From contig NZ_FCOQ01000033.1 in NCBI RefSeq assembly GCF_900021165.1, forward strand, positions 58,702 through 122,701: a stretch of 64,000 bases of DNA. The letters are read 5' to 3'. Every line of letters starts with the position of its first letter. Within the stretch, counting starts at the first letter, position 1. Of this stretch, positions 9,241 through 17,453 are shown in pieces. The stretch is from Paenibacillus phocaeensis (GTDB taxonomy: Bacteria > Bacillota > Bacilli > Paenibacillales > Paenibacillaceae). Position numbers and translations under genes: made by a program. The notes below the pieces were generated by a model. It was not told the origin of the DNA and did not search any database. It worked only from the letters and a program-made list of their open reading frames with translations.

Positions 9241-10178
9241 ATAGTTGGCAGAATAGCGTTGTGATATTCACTGTTTTCAAGTGCCGCTGTAAGCCGTGGC
9301 AAAGGAATGCCTGCCTTTTGGGCTTCTCTTACAACTTCAAGTATCGCAAAACCTGCTTTGCTGTTGTTGTGTTCCATGAAAAGCCGCGCCAAGCTGCCTT
9401 TTGCAAAAATGACCTTGTTAAACAAGATGCCCAGAAGTCCCGGAGGAACTTTAGTCAGCAGGAGAGAAATGGCATCCGGCTTTCCACCTCTTGCTTTCAG
9501 TACAGGGATCATTTCCCTCATATTCAGCCCAACATTGGAAAAAGAGTCGCGATGGTTCATTACCGCTGGAAAGCTCCCCCGTCTGATCACCTCCGTCTCC
9601 ATAGCCGCATTCATGGCAAAGTGGTTCCATAGCCAGTTTTGCATATCCTTGATCCAGCTAATTCTAAAATGGGCACTTTCAAATAGTTCTTTGATCTTGT
9701 TGTTAATCTGTTCCGTGCCTGCCCGTGGTTTTTCCAGGAATACCATTTTCAAAAAGCCGCCTCTAAGCCGATTGTCCGCGATGCCGCCCCCTGCTCCGGG
9801 GAAACCGAAGACAACCTTATTCATAGACAAGGGTGCGATCGATGATTTCAAGTCTTGCCAGATGTTATTGAATATGAGGATCGGAGTATGGCCCGCAGCC
9901 GTTGCCAGCAATTGTGCCGCTCCCGGAAGCTGTTCCGTGTTGACGCTCGCAATAATGAGGTCATACTGGGGAAGGATTTCCTCATGAAGTTTGATGTTCC
10001 AGCTTTCTTTGATGAGCTTTTTCCCTTTTCGTCCATCCCACATTTCAAGCTCTATACTGCTTCCGTAGGTTTCTGTTCTCCCTTTCCTAACGTAAAACTC
10101 CACGGTATGCCCTGCCTGTTCAAAAGCCCACGCATATTGGGTCGATATTAAACCTCTGCCGAAGAATAAAATTCGCAT
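9237..10178 (-). CDS. Ketopantoate reductase family (ApbA/PanE-like) protein
   Basis: A 313-residue NAD(P)-dependent oxidoreductase with an N-terminal Rossmann motif variant RILFFGRGLISTQYAWAF and the two-domain ApbA/PanE layout; the NNIW and FGFPGAGGG segments match the family's cofactor loop region. The C-terminal helical domain has WLWNHFAMNAAMETE, corresponding to the substrate-binding region. It is probably not the panE of pantothenate synthesis: it has no pan neighbours and is divergent from a TetR regulator, which suggests an inducible dehydrogenase of unknown substrate. Confidence 0.8.
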   Translation of the reverse strand: MRILFFGRGLISTQYAWAFEQAGHTVEFYVRKGRTETYGSSIELEMWDGRKGKKLIKESWNIKLHEEILPQYDLIIASVNTEQLPGAAQLLATAAGHTPILIFNNIWQDLKSSIAPLSMNKVVFGFPGAGGGIADNRLRGGFLKMVFLEKPRAGTEQINNKIKELFESAHFRISWIKDMQNWLWNHFAMNAAMETEVIRRGSFPAVMNHRDSFSNVGLNMREMIPVLKARGGKPDAISLLLTKVPPGLLGILFNKVIFAKGSLARLFMEHNNSKAGFAILEVVREAQKAGIPLPRLTAALENSEYHNAILPTI

Positions 10179-10200
10179 GTTAGCCCCCTTAAAAAATAGT

Positions 10201-10240
10201 GGATCATCCTTGTTGATGATCCAACAACGTGTTGTATAAT
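10201..10240 (+). promoter_or_regulatory. Promoter and operator of the TetR gene
   Basis: TTGATG (10213-10218), 16 bp, TATAAT (10235-10240). The -35 box lies inside an inverted repeat GGATCATC-N6-GATGATCC (10201-10222), and the spacer holds a 12-bp palindrome ACAACGTGTTGT (10225-10236). Both dyads suit binding by the dimeric TetR protein encoded downstream and could also cover the divergent reductase promoter. Confidence 0.65.
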
Positions 10241-10330
10241 GATATTGTATGTATTCCCGATACGGTCATCAACCACCAGATTTTTAATATCTGTCGGATC
10301 ATCCGATTGAACCGGCAATGGAGGCCAAAC

Positions 10331-10897
10331 ATGAAGAAACAGCCTGAACTGACGGACAAAACAAGGCAAACCTTTGTCAATGTGTTCTGTGATTTATATA
10401 GTCAAAAGCCTATTGAAAAAATATCGATTCAAGAGATCGCCAACCGATCAGGATATAATCGCAGCACCTTTTATCAATACTTTACAGATATCTATGATTT
10501 GCTGAACTACGTGGAAGAGAAGGTTTTGAAATCCATTAAGGAGGAAATCGCAAGCAGGGAGTTTTCTACGCATACTTTCCAGGACGCGCTTCAGTGCTTG
10601 GAGGATACAGAAGAAATTTCGGTCCTAAAAGCCCTTTTGGGTGACTATGGTTCGGTTCATTTTGTTGAGCGCCTGAAGCGAGAAATTCCCTTTGAAAAAT
10701 TGATTGTGGACCTTCCAACCACTGAACTCTTGGCGTCGTACCTGATTGAGTTTTACATATCAACGCTAATCTCTTTGTTTCGCCTGTGGATACGCAACGA
10801 CAAAGATTTGTCGTCGGAAGAATTGGTCAAGCTGATCGATAGCCTATTCGCCAACGGGATAAAACCGTACCATGTGCAGATACAAAGGAAAGTTTAA
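10331..10897 (+). CDS. TetR-family transcriptional regulator
   Basis: A 188-residue repressor. The N-terminal helix-turn-helix is clear: KISIQEIANRSGYNRSTFYQYFTDIYDLL (about residues 33-61). The C-terminal ligand domain is only generically similar (TetR_C-like, with ISTLISLFRLWI). ATG 10331 follows GGAGG at 10320-10324. It is divergent from the ApbA/PanE-like gene, with two dyads between them, so it likely represses itself and that gene. Confidence 0.9.
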   Translation: MKKQPELTDKTRQTFVNVFCDLYSQKPIEKISIQEIANRSGYNRSTFYQYFTDIYDLLNYVEEKVLKSIKEEIASREFSTHTFQDALQCLEDTEEISVLKALLGDYGSVHFVERLKREIPFEKLIVDLPTTELLASYLIEFYISTLISLFRLWIRNDKDLSSEELVKLIDSLFANGIKPYHVQIQRKV

Positions 10898-10958
10898 AAC
10901 CGTGAACCTGCTTTCTCGATTCCCCCAAAGGTTTTTTGCGTATCATGACAGTTGACGT

Positions 10959-10975
10959 GCATTGTAGTACAATGC
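10959..10975. promoter_or_regulatory. Perfect 17-bp dyad upstream of the DUF4317 gene
   Basis: GCATTGTAGTACAATGC is a perfect palindrome around a central G. It lies between a TTGACG at 10952-10957 (possible -35) and the TTG start at 11007. TGTA-N-TACA cores are typical of GntR-type operators. No GntR gene lies nearby, so the binding protein is unknown. Confidence 0.5.
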
Positions 10976-11006
10976 AAATATTGATTTCTTGCAAAGGGGA
11001 ATTATC

Positions 11007-12176
11007 TTGATAAAGAAAGAAGTCGCTTATATCCGCAAACAGTTCAAGTTGGATCATGAAAGACTGAGCATTTACGACATCCTTAATGTCTATATTATGA
11101 AGGAAACGAATGAAATCTATCATTTTGAACGTACGCCGTTCGAGCTCCTGGAGCGGGAGAAGCAAGAGCTGCATATGGGCAATTTCAAGAAGCTGCTCGC
11201 TGGGGAATTGGACCAGAAGCTGTTCGAGTTAAAGTTCCAGGAGCAGCCGGAATCGGACAAGCCGTCGCAGGCGCTCCTCCATCAAGCGCTAGTCACCGGG
11301 GATGCCGAGGAATGGCATGAGCTGATGCTCCTCTTGGTCGAGAAGATGCTGGAGGATACGAAATACGAACGGGATACGGTGATCACCTTCGTTCGCGGTC
11401 AATACTACAAGCCAACCCAGGAACGCAACGAGGAAGCCGAGGAGAGCGAAAACGACGAGATGTTCGCGAACCCGTTTATTTTATGCAGCATCAATTCCAC
11501 GGAACCGCAGCGCAAAACGCTCATGTTCGACTATGTCGAACGCGAATTCAAATACAACGTCATCGTCGATCCGATCATCAAGCTGCGTACGCCGGAGCAA
11601 GGTTTCTTCTACCCTAGCGTAACGGACGGGTTCTCCGATGTGAACCGGGTGCTGTATTGCGCGGGCAAAGTCAACGATCCGAATCAGCATTTTATCGATC
11701 AGGTTCTGAATGCCGAGAAGACCGTAACCGCCCTGGAAGAGAGAGCGATCTTCGAGGAGATCGTCAAGGAAATCGCCGGGGATCAGCTTGACGCCTCCAC
11801 GATTGCGAGCGTATACGAAGAAATTCAGCAGGTGATCGAAACCCACGAGGAAGAAGAACCGCCGAAGCTGGATTACAAAGACGTCGAGCGTGTGCTGACG
11901 GCAAGCGGCGTGGAGAACGTAACGACGGAAAAGGTGGAGTGGGCATACCAAACGGTGGTCGACGACAAGAACTATGAGCTCAAAGCAAGCAGCGTCGTGC
12001 CGAAATTCACTTCCAAGTCGATCAAGATCGATACGAAGGTGGCCACGATTTCGGTCAGCCCGCAGGACTTAAAGTACGTGAAGCAGGTGAATTATCACGG
12101 CAAGCGATGCATCCTGATCGAGGTTGACGAAGATGCGGTGATTGAAGGATTTACGCTTAACACGGAAGAACTGTAG
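11007..12176 (+). CDS. DUF4317 family protein
   Basis: A 389-residue soluble protein matching the DUF4317 family of Firmicutes by its opening IRKQFKLDHERLSIYDILNVYIMK, the FELLEREKQEL segment and the NFKKLLAGELDQKLFELKF segment. Start TTG 11007 follows AAAGGGG with good spacing; an earlier in-frame TTG at 10989 lacks a ribosome binding site. There is an acidic region around residues 130-145 and a C-terminal domain with VPKFTSKSIKIDTKVATISVSP. Function unknown. It begins a same-strand run of three poorly characterised genes. Confidence 0.85.
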   Translation: MIKKEVAYIRKQFKLDHERLSIYDILNVYIMKETNEIYHFERTPFELLEREKQELHMGNFKKLLAGELDQKLFELKFQEQPESDKPSQALLHQALVTGDAEEWHELMLLLVEKMLEDTKYERDTVITFVRGQYYKPTQERNEEAEESENDEMFANPFILCSINSTEPQRKTLMFDYVEREFKYNVIVDPIIKLRTPEQGFFYPSVTDGFSDVNRVLYCAGKVNDPNQHFIDQVLNAEKTVTALEERAIFEEIVKEIAGDQLDASTIASVYEEIQQVIETHEEEEPPKLDYKDVERVLTASGVENVTTEKVEWAYQTVVDDKNYELKASSVVPKFTSKSIKIDTKVATISVSPQDLKYVKQVNYHGKRCILIEVDEDAVIEGFTLNTEEL

Positions 12177-12208
12177 GAGTTTAGCATCCATAACGCCAAG
12201 GAGGCTTC

Positions 12209-12778
12209 ATGATGAGTAAAGAACAAATTGGCTTATTGCCGGAACAACGTGAAGAGCTGCTCCATGCCTTGAAGGAACGATTCGAGAAGAACATGACCCG
12301 CCACCCCGGGTTGGAATGGGCCCCGATCCAAGCCAAGTTGGAGGCTCAGCCGGAGAAGCTGTGGTCGCTCCATGAAATGGAACGGACCGGCGGCGAGCCG
12401 GATGTGGTTGCGCAAGAGGAGCAAACGGGGGAATTTCTATTCTTCGACTGCTCGGCGGAAACGCCTAAGGGCCGCAGAAGCATCTGTTACGACCATGCAG
12501 CGCTGGAGTCGAGAAAGCAGCATAAGCCGGCGGACAGCGCGATGAATATGGCGGACGCCATGGGCATTGAGCTGTTAACGGAAGCGCAATACCGGGAGCT
12601 GCAGAAGCTGGGCGCTTTCGATACGAAAACGTCAAGCTGGGTCCAAACCCCGCCTTCCATCCGCAAGCTCGGCGGCGCCCTCTTCTGCGACCGCCGTTAC
12701 GATACGGTCTTTGTTTACCACAATGGCGCGGAATCTTACTACGGCGTGAGAGGCTTCCGCGGCATGCTCAAGGTCTGA
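12209..12778 (+). CDS. DUF4256 family protein
   Basis: A 189-residue protein of the DUF4256 family, recognised from LEWAPIQAKLEAQPEKLWSL, the FFDCSAETPKGRRSICYD segment and the C-terminal RKLGGALFCDRRYDTVFVYHNGAESYYGVRGFRG. It is full-length for the family. ATG 12209 or the adjacent ATG 12212 follows GGAGG. Its stop overlaps the next start (TGATG), so the two are translationally coupled. Function unknown. Confidence 0.88.
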   Translation: MMSKEQIGLLPEQREELLHALKERFEKNMTRHPGLEWAPIQAKLEAQPEKLWSLHEMERTGGEPDVVAQEEQTGEFLFFDCSAETPKGRRSICYDHAALESRKQHKPADSAMNMADAMGIELLTEAQYRELQKLGAFDTKTSSWVQTPPSIRKLGGALFCDRRYDTVFVYHNGAESYYGVRGFRGMLKV

Positions 12779-13671
12779 TGATGGAAGAAGCGAAGGGCTT
12801 TAAGAGGCCTGTCCATGAAGAGAATGGCATGCTGTTTGCCTTGCTGAGCAGTTACTTGAACCATGCGCCCGATCTCATTCAGGCCGCTGAGATTGCCGAG
12901 ATCGCCCAGAGCGGCGTGTCGGTTGAATACGCCTTCAAGCTGCTGCTCGCCGCCAAGTTCGGGCTGGATATCGTCGACAGCGAAGCGGATAAAGCGCTGT
13001 TTCAAGCCTATTTTCACCCGATGATCCATCAGCTTGACGCCGGCGATTACGAGCGGAACCCGTATTACCGGAACATCCGCCTCCCGGACGTTCGCCTCGG
13101 CAACAGCGAATTGAAATATGAAGCTTATAAGCCGTTCGAAGGCTTTGTCTGCAATGACATCCTCCTGACGGCGGAAGGCAGGCAGATCCCGCAGATCGGA
13201 TTTTTCGAGACGGCATTTACGTATCCGGCAGTTTTGGAGCAAGGACGCATCTGGATGACGGTAACGCCCAACGAAATCGAAACGATGAAGGAACCCGTCG
13301 CCGCCGCCTTTGGACGGGTCCTGACGTTTGGACTTGGCCTTGGCTACTACGCCTATATGGTTTCGGAGAAGGACAATGTGGACAGCGTCACGATCGTGGA
13401 GATCAACGAGGATGTGATTCAATTGTTTAAACAGCATATCCTCCCCCAGTTCAAGCAGGCCGAGAAGATTCGGATCGTCCATGCGGATGCCTTCGAATTT
13501 GCTCGTACCCATCTGACCCAAGAAACTTATGACTACGTCTTCACCGATTTATGGCATGACGTTTCCGACGGGATGGCCCTGTATCTTCAGATGAAGCAAA
13601 TCGAAAGACAACATCCCGGAATGAAGTTCTCGTATTGGATTGAGAAATCGATTCAATGTTACTTGAAGTAG
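12778..13671 (+). CDS. Spermidine-synthase-like class I methyltransferase-fold protein
   Basis: A 297-residue protein. The second half is a Rossmann SAM/decarboxylated-SAM fold of the spermine/spermidine synthase type: VLTFGLGLGYYAYM (glycine loop), VTIVEINEDVIQLF (acidic end of strand 2), IVHADAFEFA and YDYVFTDLWHD (strand 4). The first ~150 residues have no motif I recognise. It lacks enough of the polyamine-site signature to be called SpeE. The 1-bp overlap with the DUF4256 gene implies a shared job, but the reaction is unknown. Confidence 0.75.
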   Translation: MMEEAKGFKRPVHEENGMLFALLSSYLNHAPDLIQAAEIAEIAQSGVSVEYAFKLLLAAKFGLDIVDSEADKALFQAYFHPMIHQLDAGDYERNPYYRNIRLPDVRLGNSELKYEAYKPFEGFVCNDILLTAEGRQIPQIGFFETAFTYPAVLEQGRIWMTVTPNEIETMKEPVAAAFGRVLTFGLGLGYYAYMVSEKDNVDSVTIVEINEDVIQLFKQHILPQFKQAEKIRIVHADAFEFARTHLTQETYDYVFTDLWHDVSDGMALYLQMKQIERQHPGMKFSYWIEKSIQCYLK

Positions 13672-14042
13672 CCTAGCGCCCGAATCCGTTCGGCGGCTTG
13701 AGCATGGGGAGAGGCTTAACACCTCACCCTCCATCAAATGCAAAAGTGCAGGCGATTTTCATCAAAAGGCTCTGACAGCGGCCTTCAAATGCATATGTGC
13801 AGTTGATTTCCGCTCATACGTCTCTCTTTTTCCCGAATCGGCTCTTATGAGATGCACTTTTGCATTTCATTGGCTCGAAACGGGAAATTGTCCGGAAATG
13901 AACTGCAGTTTTGCAGTTGGCCCCCCCCTGCCCTCCATCCCATGCCATGCCTTGCCTGTACCGGCCGGAAAGCGGCGTAGCCGTCCGCGAAGTCGGCAGC
14001 GGTCGCGGTCCCACTCGCGGGTTCACTCGCGGGCCCCATACC
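13672..14042. repeat. Gene-free spacer with phased TGCAnnnnTGCA-type repeats
   Basis: Four related short elements start at 13736, 13787, 13850 and 13901: AAATGCAAAAGTGCAG, AAATGCATATGTGCAG, AGATGCACTTTTGCAT (inverted form) and AACTGCAGTTTTGCAG. The first and second, and the third and fourth, are each exactly 51 bp apart. Each core is itself nearly palindromic. The rest of the spacer is GC-rich with no open frame that looks coding. Confidence 0.75.
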
Positions 14043-16706
14043 TTACGCCGTTTCATCCTTCAACGCCTCGACGATCGTCGCCCGCTTCAGTCTTCTGCCG
14101 CCCAGCGCGTAGGCCAGCCTAATGGAGAGCAGAATCCCCGCAGCAAAAGCGGCGATCGGCAGCACCGGAAAATGCGGGATGAACTCGCGGACATACACCA
14201 GATTACTTCTGAGGAATACCCAGACGACGGGGACGGTTACGGGTACGCTCAGTAAGATGGGGATCAAACCGAACAAGATCGCTTCCAGCCGCAGCATGCG
14301 ATCGATCCCCCGGGGCTCCATCCCCACGGAACGCAGCATGGCGAACTCCCTTTGCCGCTGCCGCAAATTGCCGGACACGGTGGAAAATACGTTGGCGATG
14401 CCGATCAGCGCCAAAAAGGCGGCTACGCAGAGGATGACCGTTTTCATCAAGCGCTGGCTTTCCTCCCTGATATGGCTCGTTTCAACAATATTCCAAAGGG
14501 AATAATCCCCCGAACCGTACCAGGAATCGCACACAGTTCTTAAGGCGACGGTCGCCGGCTCAATCTGCTCCGGGGAATCCGCCACGATAGGAATCGATAC
14601 GTAACGTGCAACCCTGGCGCGGTTTTCCTCCAAATGGGAGACAATGTCCAGATAAACGGTGCGCGGCATGATCTGCACCAGCTCGAAATGGCCGAACCGC
14701 TCTCCGATCGGCGGCATTTCGTCCGTTACGTAACCGACTTCGGTGGAAAACGTATAGTCCCCTTCATCTTCGGAATAGACCTTCTCCTCCGCTTGCAGCC
14801 GGTCCCCCGGGCTCAGCCTGAGAAACGGGATCGGGACGTCGTGGCGGCGGTTGCCGTGGATGTCGTCCTGCGCCTGGTTGAAGACGATCACGCGCGGGAT
14901 GCCGCCCGAGCCGTAAAAAGCGCCGGCGTCCGCGCCAATCCGCTTGCTGTAGGCGGCAAAACTCTCGTCATCCAGCGCGACGATCCGCGTCTGCAGCCGG
15001 TATTTGCCGTCCTCCGCATAGACGGAGTACTTGCCGTCACCGGCAATCCGCGCGAGACCGCCGATTTCCGCAAGCGCTTCGCTTTGCCGTTCCTCCTCCA
15101 CCCATACGGACGCCGAAAAATAGCTGACGAACATGGCGCTTTGCACACCCGGCACGGACCGGATCTCCGCCTCCGCCTGCGGATCCATGACCTGGCCGTC
15201 CTGGATGCGCAGCGAAATATTTTCTTCGGATGGATGAAGTTCATCCTTGAACAAAGCGCCTGCCACCTCGGTGATCGAGATCATATTCAAAAACACGCAC
15301 AGCAAAGTAAAGGACAACGTAAGGGAGATCACGGCCGTGCGGTAAGATTTTCGTCGCGCGCGCAGGGCATTTTGCGAGAGCTCTCCTTCGAGGCCCCGCC
15401 ATTTACCGATTAGCCAAGGCTGCCGCAGCTTCTTGATCTTTAGCCCGTCACCCTGACGGATGGCTTCGATCGGCGATAATTTACCGATCTTGCGCGCCGG
15501 GATGGAAGCGGACAGCCACACGGTCAGCAGCGCCAGCAGGACGGACGGCAGCGCGGCGGGCAGGCCGAACGTAAACCGGATATCCTCGACTTCGCGCAAT
15601 TTTTCGGCAGCGCTGATGTAGGCGAACAGCCCGTAGCCCAGCAGCCAGCCTAAGCCGATGCCCAGCGGGATCGGGATGACCGACAAAATCAGCGATTCGA
15701 ACACGACCGAACGCCGGATTTGCCTAGGCGAGGCGCCGATGCTCCGCAGCATTCCGAGCTGCCGCAACCGGGCGTTCGCGGACATCGCAAAGGCGCTGCT
15801 GATAATAACTACGAACAGGCCGGCAACCATGAGGGCCAGGGTCCCGAACATCAGCGGCAAGGAAAGCTGCTCGATAGAGAAATCCCCCGCCTTCCCGGAA
15901 GGGAAAATCAAATATTTGGACAGCAGGCTGTCGTTCGTTTTCACCATATACTCCCCGTATTCGTCCGGCTTGTAGCCTGCCGACCGGGCGATTTCGACGA
16001 TATCCTTATACGCCGCCCGCGGATGATCGAATCGCATGTAAATAGTAAGTTTGTCTTCCGGACGGATCGAAGCTTCCTCCATATAACCGTAGGCCAGGTA
16101 AGCCGGCGTCGTGGAATTGGTGGTGATGTCCAGCTTCCCTACCACCCTGTAACTGCGCACTTCCACAGGTTCGAAGCGTTCGCCGTCTTTGTAAACGTTG
16201 CGGGGCTCCAACCGTTCTTCCCCCATGACGCGGCTGCCGACCGGCAGACGAACCGTATCGCCGATTTTGAACTCCGGATGGTGTTCAAAATATTGCTTCG
16301 AGACGGCCAGCTCCCCCGGCTTCTCCGGAATGCGTCCCTCCAGGATCAGATGATGCTCAGGCATATCCCGCCAGTAGTTGCCGGTGAGCCCTCGCATGAT
16401 CAGGTACGGCCGGCGCGGATCGTCGATCTTGGCGGTCTCCCACGCGCCCTTGATCATAACCGTTTCCACATTGGGGTGCCCCGTGACGTATTTGAGCTTC
16501 TCGGCCGGCGTATCGTCAAACAGCTCAGCATGCCAGTTACCCCGCTCAAGCATCGTCAGGCGAATATTGTCCGTATGCATCGTATACAGAATTCCGCTGA
16601 GCGCGGAGAGCAGCGTTGTGGCGATCAGAATGGCGATCATGATCGCGGCGCTGCTTTTCTTGTTCCGGCGCACATAATCCAGCGTATATTCGGCCAGGAT
16701 GTTCAT
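14043..16706 (-). CDS. MacB/FtsX-type ABC transporter permease
   Basis: An 887-residue permease with two FtsX domains. One helix near residues 20-40 is followed by a large extracytoplasmic region, then helices around 270-400 with LRQLGMLRSIGASPRQIRRSV, a second large outside region, and a C-terminal FtsX domain with RQREFAMLRSVGMEPRGIDRML and three helices. This duplicated layout is common for peptide- or lipid-related exporters in Gram-positive bacteria. It overlaps the ATPase gene by four bases (ATGA) and is preceded by a two-component system, so it is probably induced by a cell-envelope signal or antimicrobial. Confidence 0.92.
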   Translation of the reverse strand: MNILAEYTLDYVRRNKKSSAAIMIAILIATTLLSALSGILYTMHTDNIRLTMLERGNWHAELFDDTPAEKLKYVTGHPNVETVMIKGAWETAKIDDPRRPYLIMRGLTGNYWRDMPEHHLILEGRIPEKPGELAVSKQYFEHHPEFKIGDTVRLPVGSRVMGEERLEPRNVYKDGERFEPVEVRSYRVVGKLDITTNSTTPAYLAYGYMEEASIRPEDKLTIYMRFDHPRAAYKDIVEIARSAGYKPDEYGEYMVKTNDSLLSKYLIFPSGKAGDFSIEQLSLPLMFGTLALMVAGLFVVIISSAFAMSANARLRQLGMLRSIGASPRQIRRSVVFESLILSVIPIPLGIGLGWLLGYGLFAYISAAEKLREVEDIRFTFGLPAALPSVLLALLTVWLSASIPARKIGKLSPIEAIRQGDGLKIKKLRQPWLIGKWRGLEGELSQNALRARRKSYRTAVISLTLSFTLLCVFLNMISITEVAGALFKDELHPSEENISLRIQDGQVMDPQAEAEIRSVPGVQSAMFVSYFSASVWVEEERQSEALAEIGGLARIAGDGKYSVYAEDGKYRLQTRIVALDDESFAAYSKRIGADAGAFYGSGGIPRVIVFNQAQDDIHGNRRHDVPIPFLRLSPGDRLQAEEKVYSEDEGDYTFSTEVGYVTDEMPPIGERFGHFELVQIMPRTVYLDIVSHLEENRARVARYVSIPIVADSPEQIEPATVALRTVCDSWYGSGDYSLWNIVETSHIREESQRLMKTVILCVAAFLALIGIANVFSTVSGNLRQRQREFAMLRSVGMEPRGIDRMLRLEAILFGLIPILLSVPVTVPVVWVFLRSNLVYVREFIPHFPVLPIAAFAAGILLSIRLAYALGGRRLKRATIVEALKDETA

Positions 16707-17386
16707 CGTTTCACCGCCTCGTCGGAGACGATTTTCCCATCTTCAATGGCAATAATGCGGTCGGCCTCCAACGCGATTTTCTCATCGTGCGTAATCAGCA
16801 GCACCGTTTGCCGGAAGCGGCTGTTGGAGATTTTGAGCAGCTCGATCGTTTCCTCGGAATTTCTCCGGTCGAGGTTCCCCGTCGGCTCGTCGGCCAGCAG
16901 GATGGCCGGACGGTAGATCAAGGCGCGGCCGATGGCCACGCGCTGCTGCTGCCCGCCGGACAACTGCCCGGGCAAATGGCCCAGCCGGGCGGCCAGGCCG
17001 AGCGTCGTGACGATTTCGGCAAACCGGTCCTCATCCGGTGTCCTGCCGTCCAGCAGCAGGGGAAGCAGAATGTTCTTGCGCACATCCAAGGTAGGAATCA
17101 GATTGTAGAACTGGTAGATCAGTCCGACTTTGCGGCGGCGGAATACCGCCAGCCGCTCCTCGCTCAGCGCGGAAATGTCGGTGTCCTCGATCCGGATTTT
17201 CCCGCTGCTCGGGCGGTCTACGCCTCCCAGCAGATGCAGCAGCGTGGACTTCCCCGATCCCGATGCGCCAACGATCGCCACGAACTCGCCTTTGTTTACC
17301 GAAAAATTGATGTTGTCCAGCGCGATTACTTTCGTGTCGCCGGTGCCGTACGTTTTGCATAAATTTTCACATTTTAATAGCTGCAT
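16703..17386 (-). CDS. ABC transporter ATP-binding protein (MacB/LolD type)
   Basis: A 227-residue ATPase with Walker A GASGSGKST, Q-loop region LIYQFYNLIPTLDVRKN, signature LSGGQQQRVAIGRAL, Walker B ILLADEPTGNLD and switch His in LLITHDEK. The LLHLLGGVDRPSSG and ADEPTGNLD segments are typical of the MacB/LolD/BceA subgroup that pairs with FtsX permeases. It is separated from the kinase gene by 67 bp, which contain a possible regulator site. Confidence 0.95.
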   Translation of the reverse strand: MQLLKCENLCKTYGTGDTKVIALDNINFSVNKGEFVAIVGASGSGKSTLLHLLGGVDRPSSGKIRIEDTDISALSEERLAVFRRRKVGLIYQFYNLIPTLDVRKNILLPLLLDGRTPDEDRFAEIVTTLGLAARLGHLPGQLSGGQQQRVAIGRALIYRPAILLADEPTGNLDRRNSEETIELLKISNSRFRQTVLLITHDEKIALEADRIIAIEDGKIVSDEAVKR

Positions 17387-17427
17387 AGGTATAACCTCCC
17401 TTACAGCCCCATGGTATCAACCCAAAA

Positions 17428-17443
17428 TGACATTTCGGTGACA
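17428..17443. promoter_or_regulatory. TGACA direct repeat, candidate response-regulator site
   Basis: TGACA at 17428-17432 and 17439-17443 are 11 bp apart, in the 67-bp gap between the kinase gene and the ABC transporter genes. Direct repeats spaced by one helical turn are usual for OmpR-family regulators, which suggests autoregulation of the transporter by the neighbouring system. Confidence 0.45.
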
Positions 17444-17453
17444 GCGGCGACCC

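Noticed and set aside
15720..16916. 398-codon plus-strand open frame opposite the ABC permease gene
   Set aside because: It is the antisense of a well-supported FtsX permease and ATPase; composition is Arg/Gly/His-rich with no family match and no ribosome binding site.
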